A stretch of DNA of 64,000 bases from an uncultured Lachnospiraceae bacterium (lineage in GTDB: Bacteria; Bacillota; Clostridia; Lachnospirales; Lachnospiraceae): NCBI GenBank assembly GCA_910583835.1, contig CAJTYM010000022.1:1-64000 (forward strand), in the 5' to 3' direction. The notes beneath the pieces were generated by a model, which worked only from the letters and a program-made list of their open reading frames with translations, was not told the origin of the DNA and ran no database searches. Below are positions 16,572 to 24,988 of the stretch, piece by piece. The position numbers and the translations under genes were made by a program. How positions within the stretch are numbered: position 1 is the first letter of the stretch; every line of letters starts with the position of its first letter.

Positions 16572-17540
16572 CTACTCACAGGGATAGACCATCCCCCACT
16601 GCTCACGGATGGTATCTAACAGTTCCATCACCAGCAGGATTTGGCTGTGGGGCATCTCCTCGCACTCCGTCCTGCCCTCCTCAATCGCCTTGATGCAGGA
16701 CAATACTTCATATTCATAGCCATTAATTTGTTCCGGAACCTGATAACGGGCGGTCAGCTTCCGCTCCAGGTCATATACACGGATTTCTTCACAATTATTG
16801 ATGTTCTGCACTTCCAGATAACCTTTGTCGCCGCTGATTACGCCCTGGCGGTCAGTCTGCGCCAGCATATCGCTGTGCAGCACAGCCATCTTGCCATCCG
16901 CAAACGTCAGCGTGATGCTGTTCATCCAGTCCACGCCCCGCGGCGACAGGATGGCGGAGGCATTGACCTCCTTCACCGGTCCATGGAACGCCATCAGCGC
17001 AAAATTAATCGGATAGACGCCCAAATCCAGCAATGCCCCGCCGGCCAGTTCCGGGCTCTGCATACGCTCCACATGCGCAAGGATATAGCCGAGGTTCGCC
17101 GTCAGGGAGGTCACATTTCCCAGAACTCCCTCTGCCAGAAGTTCATCAATCATCTTGCGGCTCGGCATATAGCGCGTCCAGATTGCCTCCGCCAGCAGAA
17201 GCCCTTTTTCCTCCGATAACTGAATCAGTTCCTTTGCCTGCCTGGCATTGACAGTAAATGCCTTTTCCACCAATACGTGTTTGCCGTGCTGCAGACAGAG
17301 TTTGGCATGTTCATAGTGGTGGGAATGCGGCGACGCCACATAGACAAGCTCCACCTGCGGGTCCTTAGCCAGTTCCTCGTAAGAGCCGTAGGCTTTCTCA
17401 AATCCCCACTGCTTTGCAAAATCCGCCGCACGTCCATAATCCCTGGACGCCACGGCGTAACGTTCTATCTTCTCAATCTCGGATACTGCCCTTGCCATGC
17501 TGTGGGCGATATGTCCCGGCGCTAAAATTGCAAATTTCAT
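16572..17540 (-). CDS. Gfo/Idh/MocA-family NAD(P)-dependent oxidoreductase
   Basis: 322 residues. The N-terminal Rossmann fold opens MKFAILAPGHIAHSMARAV, where the usual GxGxxG is altered (APGHIA). VYVASPHSHHYEHAKLCLQHGKHVLVEKAF is the classic substrate-pocket strand, with the catalytic Lys in VEKAF (usually EKP). The C-terminal half is the open-sheet domain. Relatives oxidise sugars, inositols or trans-dihydrodiols, and the substrate is not known here. Its ATG overlaps the stop of the upstream AAA/nuclease gene (ATGA). Confidence 0.9.
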   Translation of the reverse strand: MKFAILAPGHIAHSMARAVSEIEKIERYAVASRDYGRAADFAKQWGFEKAYGSYEELAKDPQVELVYVASPHSHHYEHAKLCLQHGKHVLVEKAFTVNARQAKELIQLSEEKGLLLAEAIWTRYMPSRKMIDELLAEGVLGNVTSLTANLGYILAHVERMQSPELAGGALLDLGVYPINFALMAFHGPVKEVNASAILSPRGVDWMNSITLTFADGKMAVLHSDMLAQTDRQGVISGDKGYLEVQNINNCEEIRVYDLERKLTARYQVPEQINGYEYEVLSCIKAIEEGRTECEEMPHSQILLVMELLDTIREQWGMVYPCE

Positions 17541-19135
17541 AAAATAGGATCTCCTTCCTGTCTGTCTTTACAGAATTCCTCTATTACACAAGTATGTTCC
17601 TTTGTCACTTTGTCATAATTCACACCTACCAACAACAAATTTCCCTGGTAATCTGATAGATTTTTACAATACTGCCTACGTTTTATCTGGCTGATTGCTC
17701 CTTCGGCTGTTTGATTCCATTTCAATTCCACCACCAGCGCAGGTTTATCTGGAAATCTCTTCCGCGGCAGAAATACCATATCAGCAAAACCTTTGCCTGT
17801 AGGAAATTCCCTGTATATATGATAATAATTCCTTGCTGCATAAAGCGCAAGGGAAATTGTATAACTCAATGCATTTTCATCATGGTACTGCAGATGGGAA
17901 GTCTCAAAATGTGCCTGTGTAATCCCTTCTGCCACTTGCTGCGGCTTTTTCTGCCAAATTGCCTGTAACGTTTCTGTTGAATGTTTCAACGCCTTTGACA
18001 TTTCTCCCCATTGGGAAACGGAAACTGCCGTCACATATTCTCCGCGAATTTCATTGTTGGGAATAGACACACATTTATGATAAAAATCATAACCTAAATA
18101 TCCCAGATGTATCAGCAAGGTCAATACATCGTCTTTCGAATGGAATGTAGTCATGTCATTGCTGAAACTGCCGGTATTTACCGGCACAGATTCTCCCGCT
18201 ATCATGCTCAGCACATCGTCTTTCAGCCCCTCAAAATTCATGTCAATATACATCCGCAAGGCTTCAAAGGTCTCCGTCTGATTCCAGTAGCTGTCGCAAA
18301 TCCCCGATAACAGCGCTTCCACTACAGATTTAGGGCTGTAAACAGAGTCTGCCTCTCCGAAATGGTAACCATCATACCATTCTTTCAATTCCAGCGGATT
18401 CATATGGTACCGTCTGCATAATTCCTCCACCTCTTCTTCTGTAAATCCGACATACTCTGCCAGCTGCCTGGGATTCATCATAGAATATTCAGAAAACATA
18501 TTCAACGCGGAATGCGTTCCGTATTTCTTAATCGGTAAAATTCCCGTCATATACGCCAGGCAGATATTTTCCCTGTCTTTCAGCAAATCCCTGAGGAAAT
18601 CGAGGTATTCCTCCTGCGCTTCTTTCCGCTCCTGATACCCTCGGAATATACAGTCCCACTCATCAATAATTACCACAAACGGACGCTTTGTATGCTGATA
18701 TATATCCTGCATGGCGCTAATCAAATCCGTCTTATCAAAGTATCTGATGTCAGGATACTCTTCCAACAATTCCCACAATACCCGCCGTCTGAGCAAATCC
18801 AGCATATCAGGTATCGATTTGGTCCTGCTTATAAATTCCTGCACATTAATAAATATCGTATCATACTGATTTCGGTGTTCCTTATACGATGGGTGTTCTG
18901 CAATCTCCAGGTTCTGAAAAATCTCACCCGCATCACTTCCATAGCTATAATACGCTGCCAGCATTTCTGCCGCCATGGACTTGCCGAACCGCCTGGGACG
19001 GCTGACACATAGATATTTCTGCCTGGTTCCCAATACTCTATTGGCACATGCAATCAGTCCAGTTTTATCCACATAAATTTCAGAACACAAGGACTGTTGG
19101 AATTTTTCGATACCCGGATTCAGGTAAATGCCCAT
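17537..19135 (-). CDS. AAA-ATPase-like protein with PD-(D/E)XK nuclease domain
   Basis: 532 residues. The N-terminal half is the AAA-ATPase-like family: YVDKTGLIA, Walker A RPRRFGKSMAAEML (near residue 48) and Walker B PFVVIIDEWDCIF. The C-terminal half has the PD-(D/E)XK core (FADMVFLPR, then LVVELKWN near residue 480), a DUF1703-type domain. Such genes are abundant and multi-copy in gut Clostridia and Bacteroidetes, often close to mobile DNA. Their role is unproven. It is coupled by ATGA to the oxidoreductase gene, though the two activities look unrelated. Confidence 0.9.
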   Translation of the reverse strand: MGIYLNPGIEKFQQSLCSEIYVDKTGLIACANRVLGTRQKYLCVSRPRRFGKSMAAEMLAAYYSYGSDAGEIFQNLEIAEHPSYKEHRNQYDTIFINVQEFISRTKSIPDMLDLLRRRVLWELLEEYPDIRYFDKTDLISAMQDIYQHTKRPFVVIIDEWDCIFRGYQERKEAQEEYLDFLRDLLKDRENICLAYMTGILPIKKYGTHSALNMFSEYSMMNPRQLAEYVGFTEEEVEELCRRYHMNPLELKEWYDGYHFGEADSVYSPKSVVEALLSGICDSYWNQTETFEALRMYIDMNFEGLKDDVLSMIAGESVPVNTGSFSNDMTTFHSKDDVLTLLIHLGYLGYDFYHKCVSIPNNEIRGEYVTAVSVSQWGEMSKALKHSTETLQAIWQKKPQQVAEGITQAHFETSHLQYHDENALSYTISLALYAARNYYHIYREFPTGKGFADMVFLPRKRFPDKPALVVELKWNQTAEGAISQIKRRQYCKNLSDYQGNLLLVGVNYDKVTKEHTCVIEEFCKDRQEGDPIL

Positions 19136-19244
19136 TCATCTCACCATCTTTCACCTCAAATTCCCAACTTCATTATATACAATATCCACGCGCATGAAAA
19201 GCATTTCTTTGAATTTATATCAGGCTCATTTCTTAAAAAATTCC

Positions 19245-21161
19245 CTACCCGGCATACTCCCCATATGTCCCCTTGGTATTGCGCTTCACCTCATAGAGCG
19301 CTTCATCCGCCTGTGCGAGCAGTTCGGATATCGCAGAATTATCATCCGCTGTCCAGGCAAATCCTGCAGAGGCGCTGATTGTCCTGGTCTCTGTGTCCGA
19401 TAGGGCAATTTGGTTCTCATTCAGTTTCTCAAAAAAACCATTCAGGTATTTCACAATCTCATCCCTGTCCTGACAGGCAAAAACCATCATGCAGAATTCA
19501 TCCCCCGAACGCCTCGCCGTCAGGAAATGTTCCCGCGGCATACTGCTCATGACTGAGGCAAACCCCTGCAGGTAACGGTCACCTACATCATGCCCAAATG
19601 TATCGTTGATGCCCTTGAAATAATCCAGATCCAGCATAACTACCGCACAAACTTCGCCGGCCTTGATGTCATGAACTTTCTCCTCTGCCAGCTGTTTAAA
19701 ATGCTGGAATTTGTACAGACCTGTCAGCGGGTCATGGGTATTCTCATAACGCATCCGCTTTTTCTCCATGATATCCGCCGTGACGTCTGTGATAACGCCA
19801 AGCTTTCCTTCCAGAGATTCCGACATATGGATCCGTACATACTTATCCTCATTGATTTGATAGACATCCGTCTCCCCCTCCATGGGATTAGCGGTAATTT
19901 TTTGGATATACGCGTCAAACTCATCTGCATTTTTACAGAACTCCGCAACCTCTTTATTGGAAATGCCAAGAAGCTCTCCCAATCCTAAGGTGACAAAGAC
20001 GCGGTTGATTCCATTTTCATACTCAAATGCCGCCAAAGGAATGCCACTGATTTCAATAATCGCAGATATCCTGTTCGAGATGCTGACAATGCTCGTCACC
20101 ATCGTGTTGATGCCTCTGCTAAGCTCCTCAAACTCACGGTTTCCCCCTACGGATACCGTAGTATCGAGATTGCCATCCGTGATGGAAGAAAGATTTTCGT
20201 TAATCTGATGGATGCCGTCAATTACCTTGCTCCTGACAAGATAATTCAGCAGCAGGATGACAGCCGCTTCAATAAAGAGCAGGTAGAGGAGCGTGATGAC
20301 AGTATTTTCCATCATCTTCTTCATCAAATCCTCTGCCGGCAGGGCAGCGCAGATTAAGACATCCTCATTCCTGCGGCTTACCACATACCTCTGCTTGCCA
20401 TCCGTCCCTGTTTTATACGCGCCCAGCTCGCATTCCAAAAGCGAATCCAGCTGATAATACTGCCCCACAGAACCCTCTTGGGAATCCGATGAATGACCAA
20501 GAACCTCCCCCGTTTCACTGTCAACGACAAAAAGTTCCTCCCCTACGTCTGTAGGAAATCTTGAAAACATATAATCGTAAGTATTCCTTGACTGCGCTTC
20601 CATCTGCCTCTTGGGTTCAAACCCAACCTGGACAACGCCTTTCTGCCCTTTTCTTGCTACTCCTACATACTGCCTGATGATTCCAGCTGCTGCATTGGGC
20701 TGCGGCTCCTGAATCAGGTATGCATCCTCATTATCACTCTCCAGGAGGTCAAGGAACGGACGCGTCTGCGCATGGTCCGCCATATCGATGCCGACATACT
20801 CCGAGACAGAAGCGGACACAATAATCCCATTTTCGTCTATGACATGGAGTTCATCTACATCGAGCAGCTGTGCAAGATACTGCATCTTGGAGACATCCAT
20901 GGCAACATCTTCCTGCCGGTCCACTACATAAGCTGCCGCCCTCGCCCTGGTAAGGTAATCCTCGTCCAGGTTTCTTTTCAGCAAATCCAACTCTCTGCGG
21001 TTATTGTCAATCGTATGTATCACCTGCTCGATTTTCGCCTGAAAGCTGTTAAACTGCTGATTTTCCAAGCTGTGCTTGCTTAGCAGCACATTGATAATAA
21101 GAATCATAAGAATCGCCGATGTCATGATGACAAACACATATTTGATAAATGTTTTCTGCAT
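19245..21161 (-). CDS. Membrane-bound sensor diguanylate cyclase
   Basis: 638 residues. A membrane segment (about 8-28) is followed by an extracytoplasmic dCache-like sensor (about 35-280), a second membrane segment (ITLLYLLFIEAAVILLLNYLV), a HAMP linker, a PAS-like region (about 370-450) and a C-terminal GGDEF domain. The active-site motif reads RRSGDEF, an SGDEF variant that is often still active. No RxxD inhibitory site precedes it. It would make cyclic di-GMP in response to an external ligand. An HD-GYP protein that could degrade c-di-GMP is at 32964. Confidence 0.92.
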   Translation of the reverse strand: MQKTFIKYVFVIMTSAILMILIINVLLSKHSLENQQFNSFQAKIEQVIHTIDNNRRELDLLKRNLDEDYLTRARAAAYVVDRQEDVAMDVSKMQYLAQLLDVDELHVIDENGIIVSASVSEYVGIDMADHAQTRPFLDLLESDNEDAYLIQEPQPNAAAGIIRQYVGVARKGQKGVVQVGFEPKRQMEAQSRNTYDYMFSRFPTDVGEELFVVDSETGEVLGHSSDSQEGSVGQYYQLDSLLECELGAYKTGTDGKQRYVVSRRNEDVLICAALPAEDLMKKMMENTVITLLYLLFIEAAVILLLNYLVRSKVIDGIHQINENLSSITDGNLDTTVSVGGNREFEELSRGINTMVTSIVSISNRISAIIEISGIPLAAFEYENGINRVFVTLGLGELLGISNKEVAEFCKNADEFDAYIQKITANPMEGETDVYQINEDKYVRIHMSESLEGKLGVITDVTADIMEKKRMRYENTHDPLTGLYKFQHFKQLAEEKVHDIKAGEVCAVVMLDLDYFKGINDTFGHDVGDRYLQGFASVMSSMPREHFLTARRSGDEFCMMVFACQDRDEIVKYLNGFFEKLNENQIALSDTETRTISASAGFAWTADDNSAISELLAQADEALYEVKRNTKGTYGEYAG

Positions 21162-21273
21162 AAGACCACATCGCTTTCTGCTTAATATTAATTTAATTGC
21201 CCTGATACAAAATCCAGGTTATATTATATCATTTCCTCTTGTTCTATTAATTCCTATTTTTTCACAAATTAAC

Positions 21274-22560
21274 CTAAATTTTCGCAAAAAGCATCATATG
21301 GAAAATACCAGCTTCGCAGTAGCAGCCAATGTTTCCTCCTATTTTATCTGAGAATGCCTGTACGCTCTGCATTCCCAGCCCATGCCCATGTCCGGCCCTA
21401 CTTCGCGGAAATCCAGTGTGCGCGTCAAAGAGTATCTCCTTCTCATATTCATTCTGTACATGGATGAGCACATGGTCCGCGGCGCAGTCAATTTTCGCCT
21501 GCACACGCTTTTCTTTCACCTCAAATTCCTCTGCACACCTTATGGCATTTTCCAGAAGATTGGCAATTACAGCAGCGAATTCATAGTCATTAAACGGAAG
21601 TTCCCGCGGCACCGATACTTCCGTCTGCACGTAAACACCCGATTTATGCGCCCTCTCCAGCAAATGGGAAAGAATGGAATTCGTAATCAGGTTATCACAG
21701 TATTTGATGATTTTATTCTCATCCGAAATCGCATTTACATGTTCAATCAGCTTCCTGATTTCATCATACTCGCCTTGTTCCAGCAGGGAATCAATTATGC
21801 CGAAATAATGCCGCATGTCATGCCGCAATATCTTAAGATTTCGTTCTGTCTGTTCTACCAGGCAATACTGCCCTTCCAGCCCCTTTATATAGGAAGAAAA
21901 AAACACATTTTTCCAGTAAATCCCGAATCGCTCCGATTCGCTCTGCAGATACCTCAACACCACTACATAGGATATGAACATCGTCAGGATAAACAGGATA
22001 ACGCTGGGAATATTCTGGGGATTGTCCTCAAGCGTATAGGGGAAATATACGAGACTGGAAAACCCACAATAGAAAAATACCGGAATCAGGCAAAGTTTCC
22101 ACCATCCTTGCATGGATTCCCTGTCCTGATAGCGAATCCATATCTCCCTGATTCTGACATACAGGATTGCCAGAATTCCCGCATGAACCGCAATGCTGCC
22201 AGCCATGGTAATAAACATACTTCCCGTCCAAATATGCAGGATTGTTGCCGTTACGCCTCCCGCGATTACATAATTGGAGGCGCTGAGGCTCATAAACAAT
22301 GCCCTGCTGTCCCTCTTCTTGGAAATCAACAGGCTTGTAAGCTGCGTCACCAGTATCTGGAACACCGTCAGCACGGCACAGGATAAAAAGTTGTCTGCTA
22401 AAACATTAAACTGCAGATAATCCGTTATGCCCAGAGCCAGGAATGCCAAAAAGCAAATACCTGCCGTCTTCACCTTAGAATAACGGTGTTCGATAAAAAG
22501 ATATATAAACAGCATCAGAAATATATGGCTTATCAGAAAAGAAACATTTCTATAATACAT
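21274..22560 (-). CDS. GHKL-domain sensor histidine kinase (AgrC/LytS-like)
   Basis: 428 residues with about six N-terminal membrane segments, a phosphoacceptor region (LRHDMRHYFGIIDSL, His near residue 240) and a C-terminal GHKL ATPase (N-box FAAVIANLLENAIRCAEE, G-box GHGHGLGMQSV). This is the layout of peptide-sensing AgrC-type kinases. The start at 22560 has AGGGGG upstream and lies 11 bases past the response regulator stop. No peptide precursor or AgrB gene is visible nearby, so the ligand is unknown. Confidence 0.92.
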   Translation of the reverse strand: MYYRNVSFLISHIFLMLFIYLFIEHRYSKVKTAGICFLAFLALGITDYLQFNVLADNFLSCAVLTVFQILVTQLTSLLISKKRDSRALFMSLSASNYVIAGGVTATILHIWTGSMFITMAGSIAVHAGILAILYVRIREIWIRYQDRESMQGWWKLCLIPVFFYCGFSSLVYFPYTLEDNPQNIPSVILFILTMFISYVVVLRYLQSESERFGIYWKNVFFSSYIKGLEGQYCLVEQTERNLKILRHDMRHYFGIIDSLLEQGEYDEIRKLIEHVNAISDENKIIKYCDNLITNSILSHLLERAHKSGVYVQTEVSVPRELPFNDYEFAAVIANLLENAIRCAEEFEVKEKRVQAKIDCAADHVLIHVQNEYEKEILFDAHTGFPRSRAGHGHGLGMQSVQAFSDKIGGNIGCYCEAGIFHMMLFAKI

Positions 22561-22571
22561 CTGTCTGCCCC

Positions 22572-23306
22572 CTACATATAACACTCCGAGATAAACAGGA
22601 GATATTGGCGCTTTACCTCCGCCGCCCTGGTCTTACTGACAGGAATCCGCCTGCCGCTCTCCATCAGAATATTTCCCTGTTCTAACTTTTTAATATGATT
22701 CATATTGATAAGGAATGATTTGTGAACCCGCAGAAAACTTCTGTCCTCGGCAATTTCCCTGATTTCCTCATCAAAGGATTTCCTTATGAAAATACTTTTC
22801 ACCGTTTCCTGGTCTGTCAGAAAAACATTGAGCATACGCGAATAATTTTCAATATACTCTATCCTGGAATACGGCACCAAAACCGTCCCCTGCTTTGTCT
22901 TTACCGGGAACAGGATTTCCTCATTTGCCTTGTGATAGGACAAGGCAAAATCCATCGCCTCAAAAAAATCCTTTTCGCTGACTGGCTTTAACAGATAACG
23001 CGCAGCATGTACCCCATATGCCTCCAAAGCAAAATCGTCCGAGGAGGTAAGGTAGATAATAACGCCCTTGCTGCCCACTGTGCGCAGCAAGCTGCCTATA
23101 TCAATTCCTGTCTTCTCGGACATAATCATGTCCAATACATAGATATCCGCCAGCTCTCCCCTGGAAATTCGCTCATATAATATGCAGGCATCCGAGAATT
23201 TCTCTAGTTCAAAACGGATGCCTGCATTAGATCCCTTATACTTTTCCAGCAGCTTCTCCACATTCTGTAAATCCCTGATGCAATCATCGCAGATTACTAC
23301 CTTCAT
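22572..23306 (-). CDS. LytTR-family response regulator
   Basis: 244 residues. The receiver domain (1-120) has acidic VVICDD at the start, the phosphoacceptor Asp in IYVLDMIMSEKTGIDIG and the conserved Lys in LLKPVSE. The C-terminal LytTR DNA-binding domain (about 140-240) includes IEYIENYSRMLNVF and FLRVHKSFLINMNHIKKL. It lies directly before the kinase gene, its obvious partner. It probably binds direct repeats upstream of target genes, which I cannot place. Confidence 0.93.
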   Translation of the reverse strand: MKVVICDDCIRDLQNVEKLLEKYKGSNAGIRFELEKFSDACILYERISRGELADIYVLDMIMSEKTGIDIGSLLRTVGSKGVIIYLTSSDDFALEAYGVHAARYLLKPVSEKDFFEAMDFALSYHKANEEILFPVKTKQGTVLVPYSRIEYIENYSRMLNVFLTDQETVKSIFIRKSFDEEIREIAEDRSFLRVHKSFLINMNHIKKLEQGNILMESGRRIPVSKTRAAEVKRQYLLFISECYM

Positions 23307-23356
23307 AATAACTTTTCCGCTGCCGCATATCCGGGCAGCATGCTCCTTTCACTATT

Positions 23357-23386
23357 AGGGAAACGCTGATTAAATCAGTATTTCCT
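23357..23386 (-). terminator. Hairpin after the SNF symporter gene
   Basis: GGAAATACTGAT and ATCAGCGTTTCC on the minus strand form a 12-bp stem with two G-T type mismatches, directly at the stop of the symporter gene. No clear T-run follows, so termination is likely but not certain. Confidence 0.45.
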
Positions 23387-24789
23387 TAGATTATGGTGAG
23401 GATTCCCACTGATTTGAGCAGCAGGATAACCAACAATACCGGCGCAATATATTTTACCATTACAATATAGAGCCCGCGTCTGCCAAATTTGGCTCCGCCC
23501 TTCTCCACCTCATCGACAATGGTTTTGGGCTTTATTATCCAGCCGACCAGGATACAGGTGCCGATTGCCACCAACGGCATGAACAGGTTATTGCTGAGGT
23601 AATCCATAATATCAAGAATCTGCGCGGTTGCGCCATTGGGCAGCTTAAATTCAAAGTACCACTTATTATAACCAAGGCACACGGCAATCCCGCCGATAAG
23701 CGCAATGCCCATCTCAATAAGCGATGCTTTCAGCCTGGACAGATGAAACTTGTCCATCAGACTGGATACCACTGCCTCCATTACGGAGATAGCGCTTGTC
23801 AGCGCCGCAAACAGTACCATGGCAAAAAACAGGCAGCCAATCACATTTCCCACCTTGCCCATCGCCGCAAATACTTTGGGCAGTGAGACGAACATCAGGC
23901 TGGGGCCGGAAGCTTCCATACCCTCCCTGCCCATAAAAGTGAACACTGCCGGAATAATCATGACGCCGGCAAGGAATGCCACCACCGTATCAAAAATCTC
24001 AATCTGGTTGATGGAACGCACCAGATTGTCATCATCTTTCACATAGGAGCCATATGCCACCATAATTCCCATGGCAACGCTGAGGCTGAAAAACAGCTGC
24101 CCCATGGCGTCCAAAAGCACAGTAAAAAATCCTTTTACCGTGAGCCCGCTGAAATCGGGCACTACATAAATCTTAAGCCCCTCAAGCCCGGTCCTGGTAA
24201 CGCCCTCAGCATCCGTATGGGAAATCGTCAGTGAAAATATGGCAATTCCCAGCACAAGCAGAATCAAAACCGGCATCAATACCTTAGAAAACTTCTCAAT
24301 GCCATTGTTGACGCCGAGAATAATGACAATGGATACCACGGCAAGGAATATCACCAACAGCACCATCGGGGAAACCTCCTGGGTGATAAAGCCCGTGAAA
24401 TAATCATCACCTGCTGCCTGCAGCCCCTCGCCCGTGAGGAATGCAAGAAAATATTTCAGCACCCAGCCGCCGATTACACAGTAATACGGCAGGATGATAA
24501 TTGGTACCAGACAGGCAAGCACTCCCAAAAACCCCCACTTAGACTGCAGCTTGCTGTATGCGGTCAATGGGCTCTGCTTGGTCTTCCTGCCAATCGCAAT
24601 CTCCGTCACCAGCAGCGTAAAGCCAAATGTCAGCGCAAGGATTAGATAGATGACAAGATACAGCCCGCCGCCGTCTTTCGCCGCCAGATAAGGAAATCTC
24701 CAAATATTCCCCAGTCCCACGGCGCTCCCGGCGGCCGCAAGGACGAAACCTATTGAGCCTGAAAATGAATTTCTTTTTTGTTTCTCCAT
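23386..24789 (-). CDS. Sodium:neurotransmitter-symporter-family transporter
   Basis: 467 residues, about 11-12 membrane segments, opening with the family hallmark GSAVGLGNIWRFPYLAAKDGGG region near residue 20 (sodium and substrate site of LeuT-type carriers). It probably imports an amino acid with Na+. The ATG at 24789 follows a GGAGG site, and the longer frame to 24858 lacks one. The gene stands alone, divergent from the OPT transporter. Confidence 0.93.
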   Translation of the reverse strand: MEKQKRNSFSGSIGFVLAAAGSAVGLGNIWRFPYLAAKDGGGLYLVIYLILALTFGFTLLVTEIAIGRKTKQSPLTAYSKLQSKWGFLGVLACLVPIIILPYYCVIGGWVLKYFLAFLTGEGLQAAGDDYFTGFITQEVSPMVLLVIFLAVVSIVIILGVNNGIEKFSKVLMPVLILLVLGIAIFSLTISHTDAEGVTRTGLEGLKIYVVPDFSGLTVKGFFTVLLDAMGQLFFSLSVAMGIMVAYGSYVKDDDNLVRSINQIEIFDTVVAFLAGVMIIPAVFTFMGREGMEASGPSLMFVSLPKVFAAMGKVGNVIGCLFFAMVLFAALTSAISVMEAVVSSLMDKFHLSRLKASLIEMGIALIGGIAVCLGYNKWYFEFKLPNGATAQILDIMDYLSNNLFMPLVAIGTCILVGWIIKPKTIVDEVEKGGAKFGRRGLYIVMVKYIAPVLLVILLLKSVGILTII

Positions 24790-24926
24790 AATTTCCTCCA
24801 CTCCTTCTGAAATAATATACTCTCTATTGTACTGGCTTTTAACAGATTTTACAATCATAACTTTCCAAAGTTTGGATTTTTTGTAAGAGAATCACAAAAA
24901 ATTATGTCGTAAAATCATGGAATAAG

Positions 24927-24955
24927 TGGACATTTTATTACAGATTTGTTAAAAT
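24927..24955 (+). promoter_or_regulatory. Promoter of the OPT transporter gene
   Basis: TGGACA (24927-24932), a 17-base spacer and TAAAAT (24950-24955), about 35 bases before the ATG, which follows an AAAGGAG site. Confidence 0.55.
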
Positions 24956-24988
24956 ACAATTTATCAAAAGCAAAGGAGAGTAAATGAA

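Noticed and set aside
21382..22386. 334-codon antisense frame across the histidine kinase
   Set aside because: The kinase has all its motifs on the other strand; this frame has no ribosome binding site or domain.
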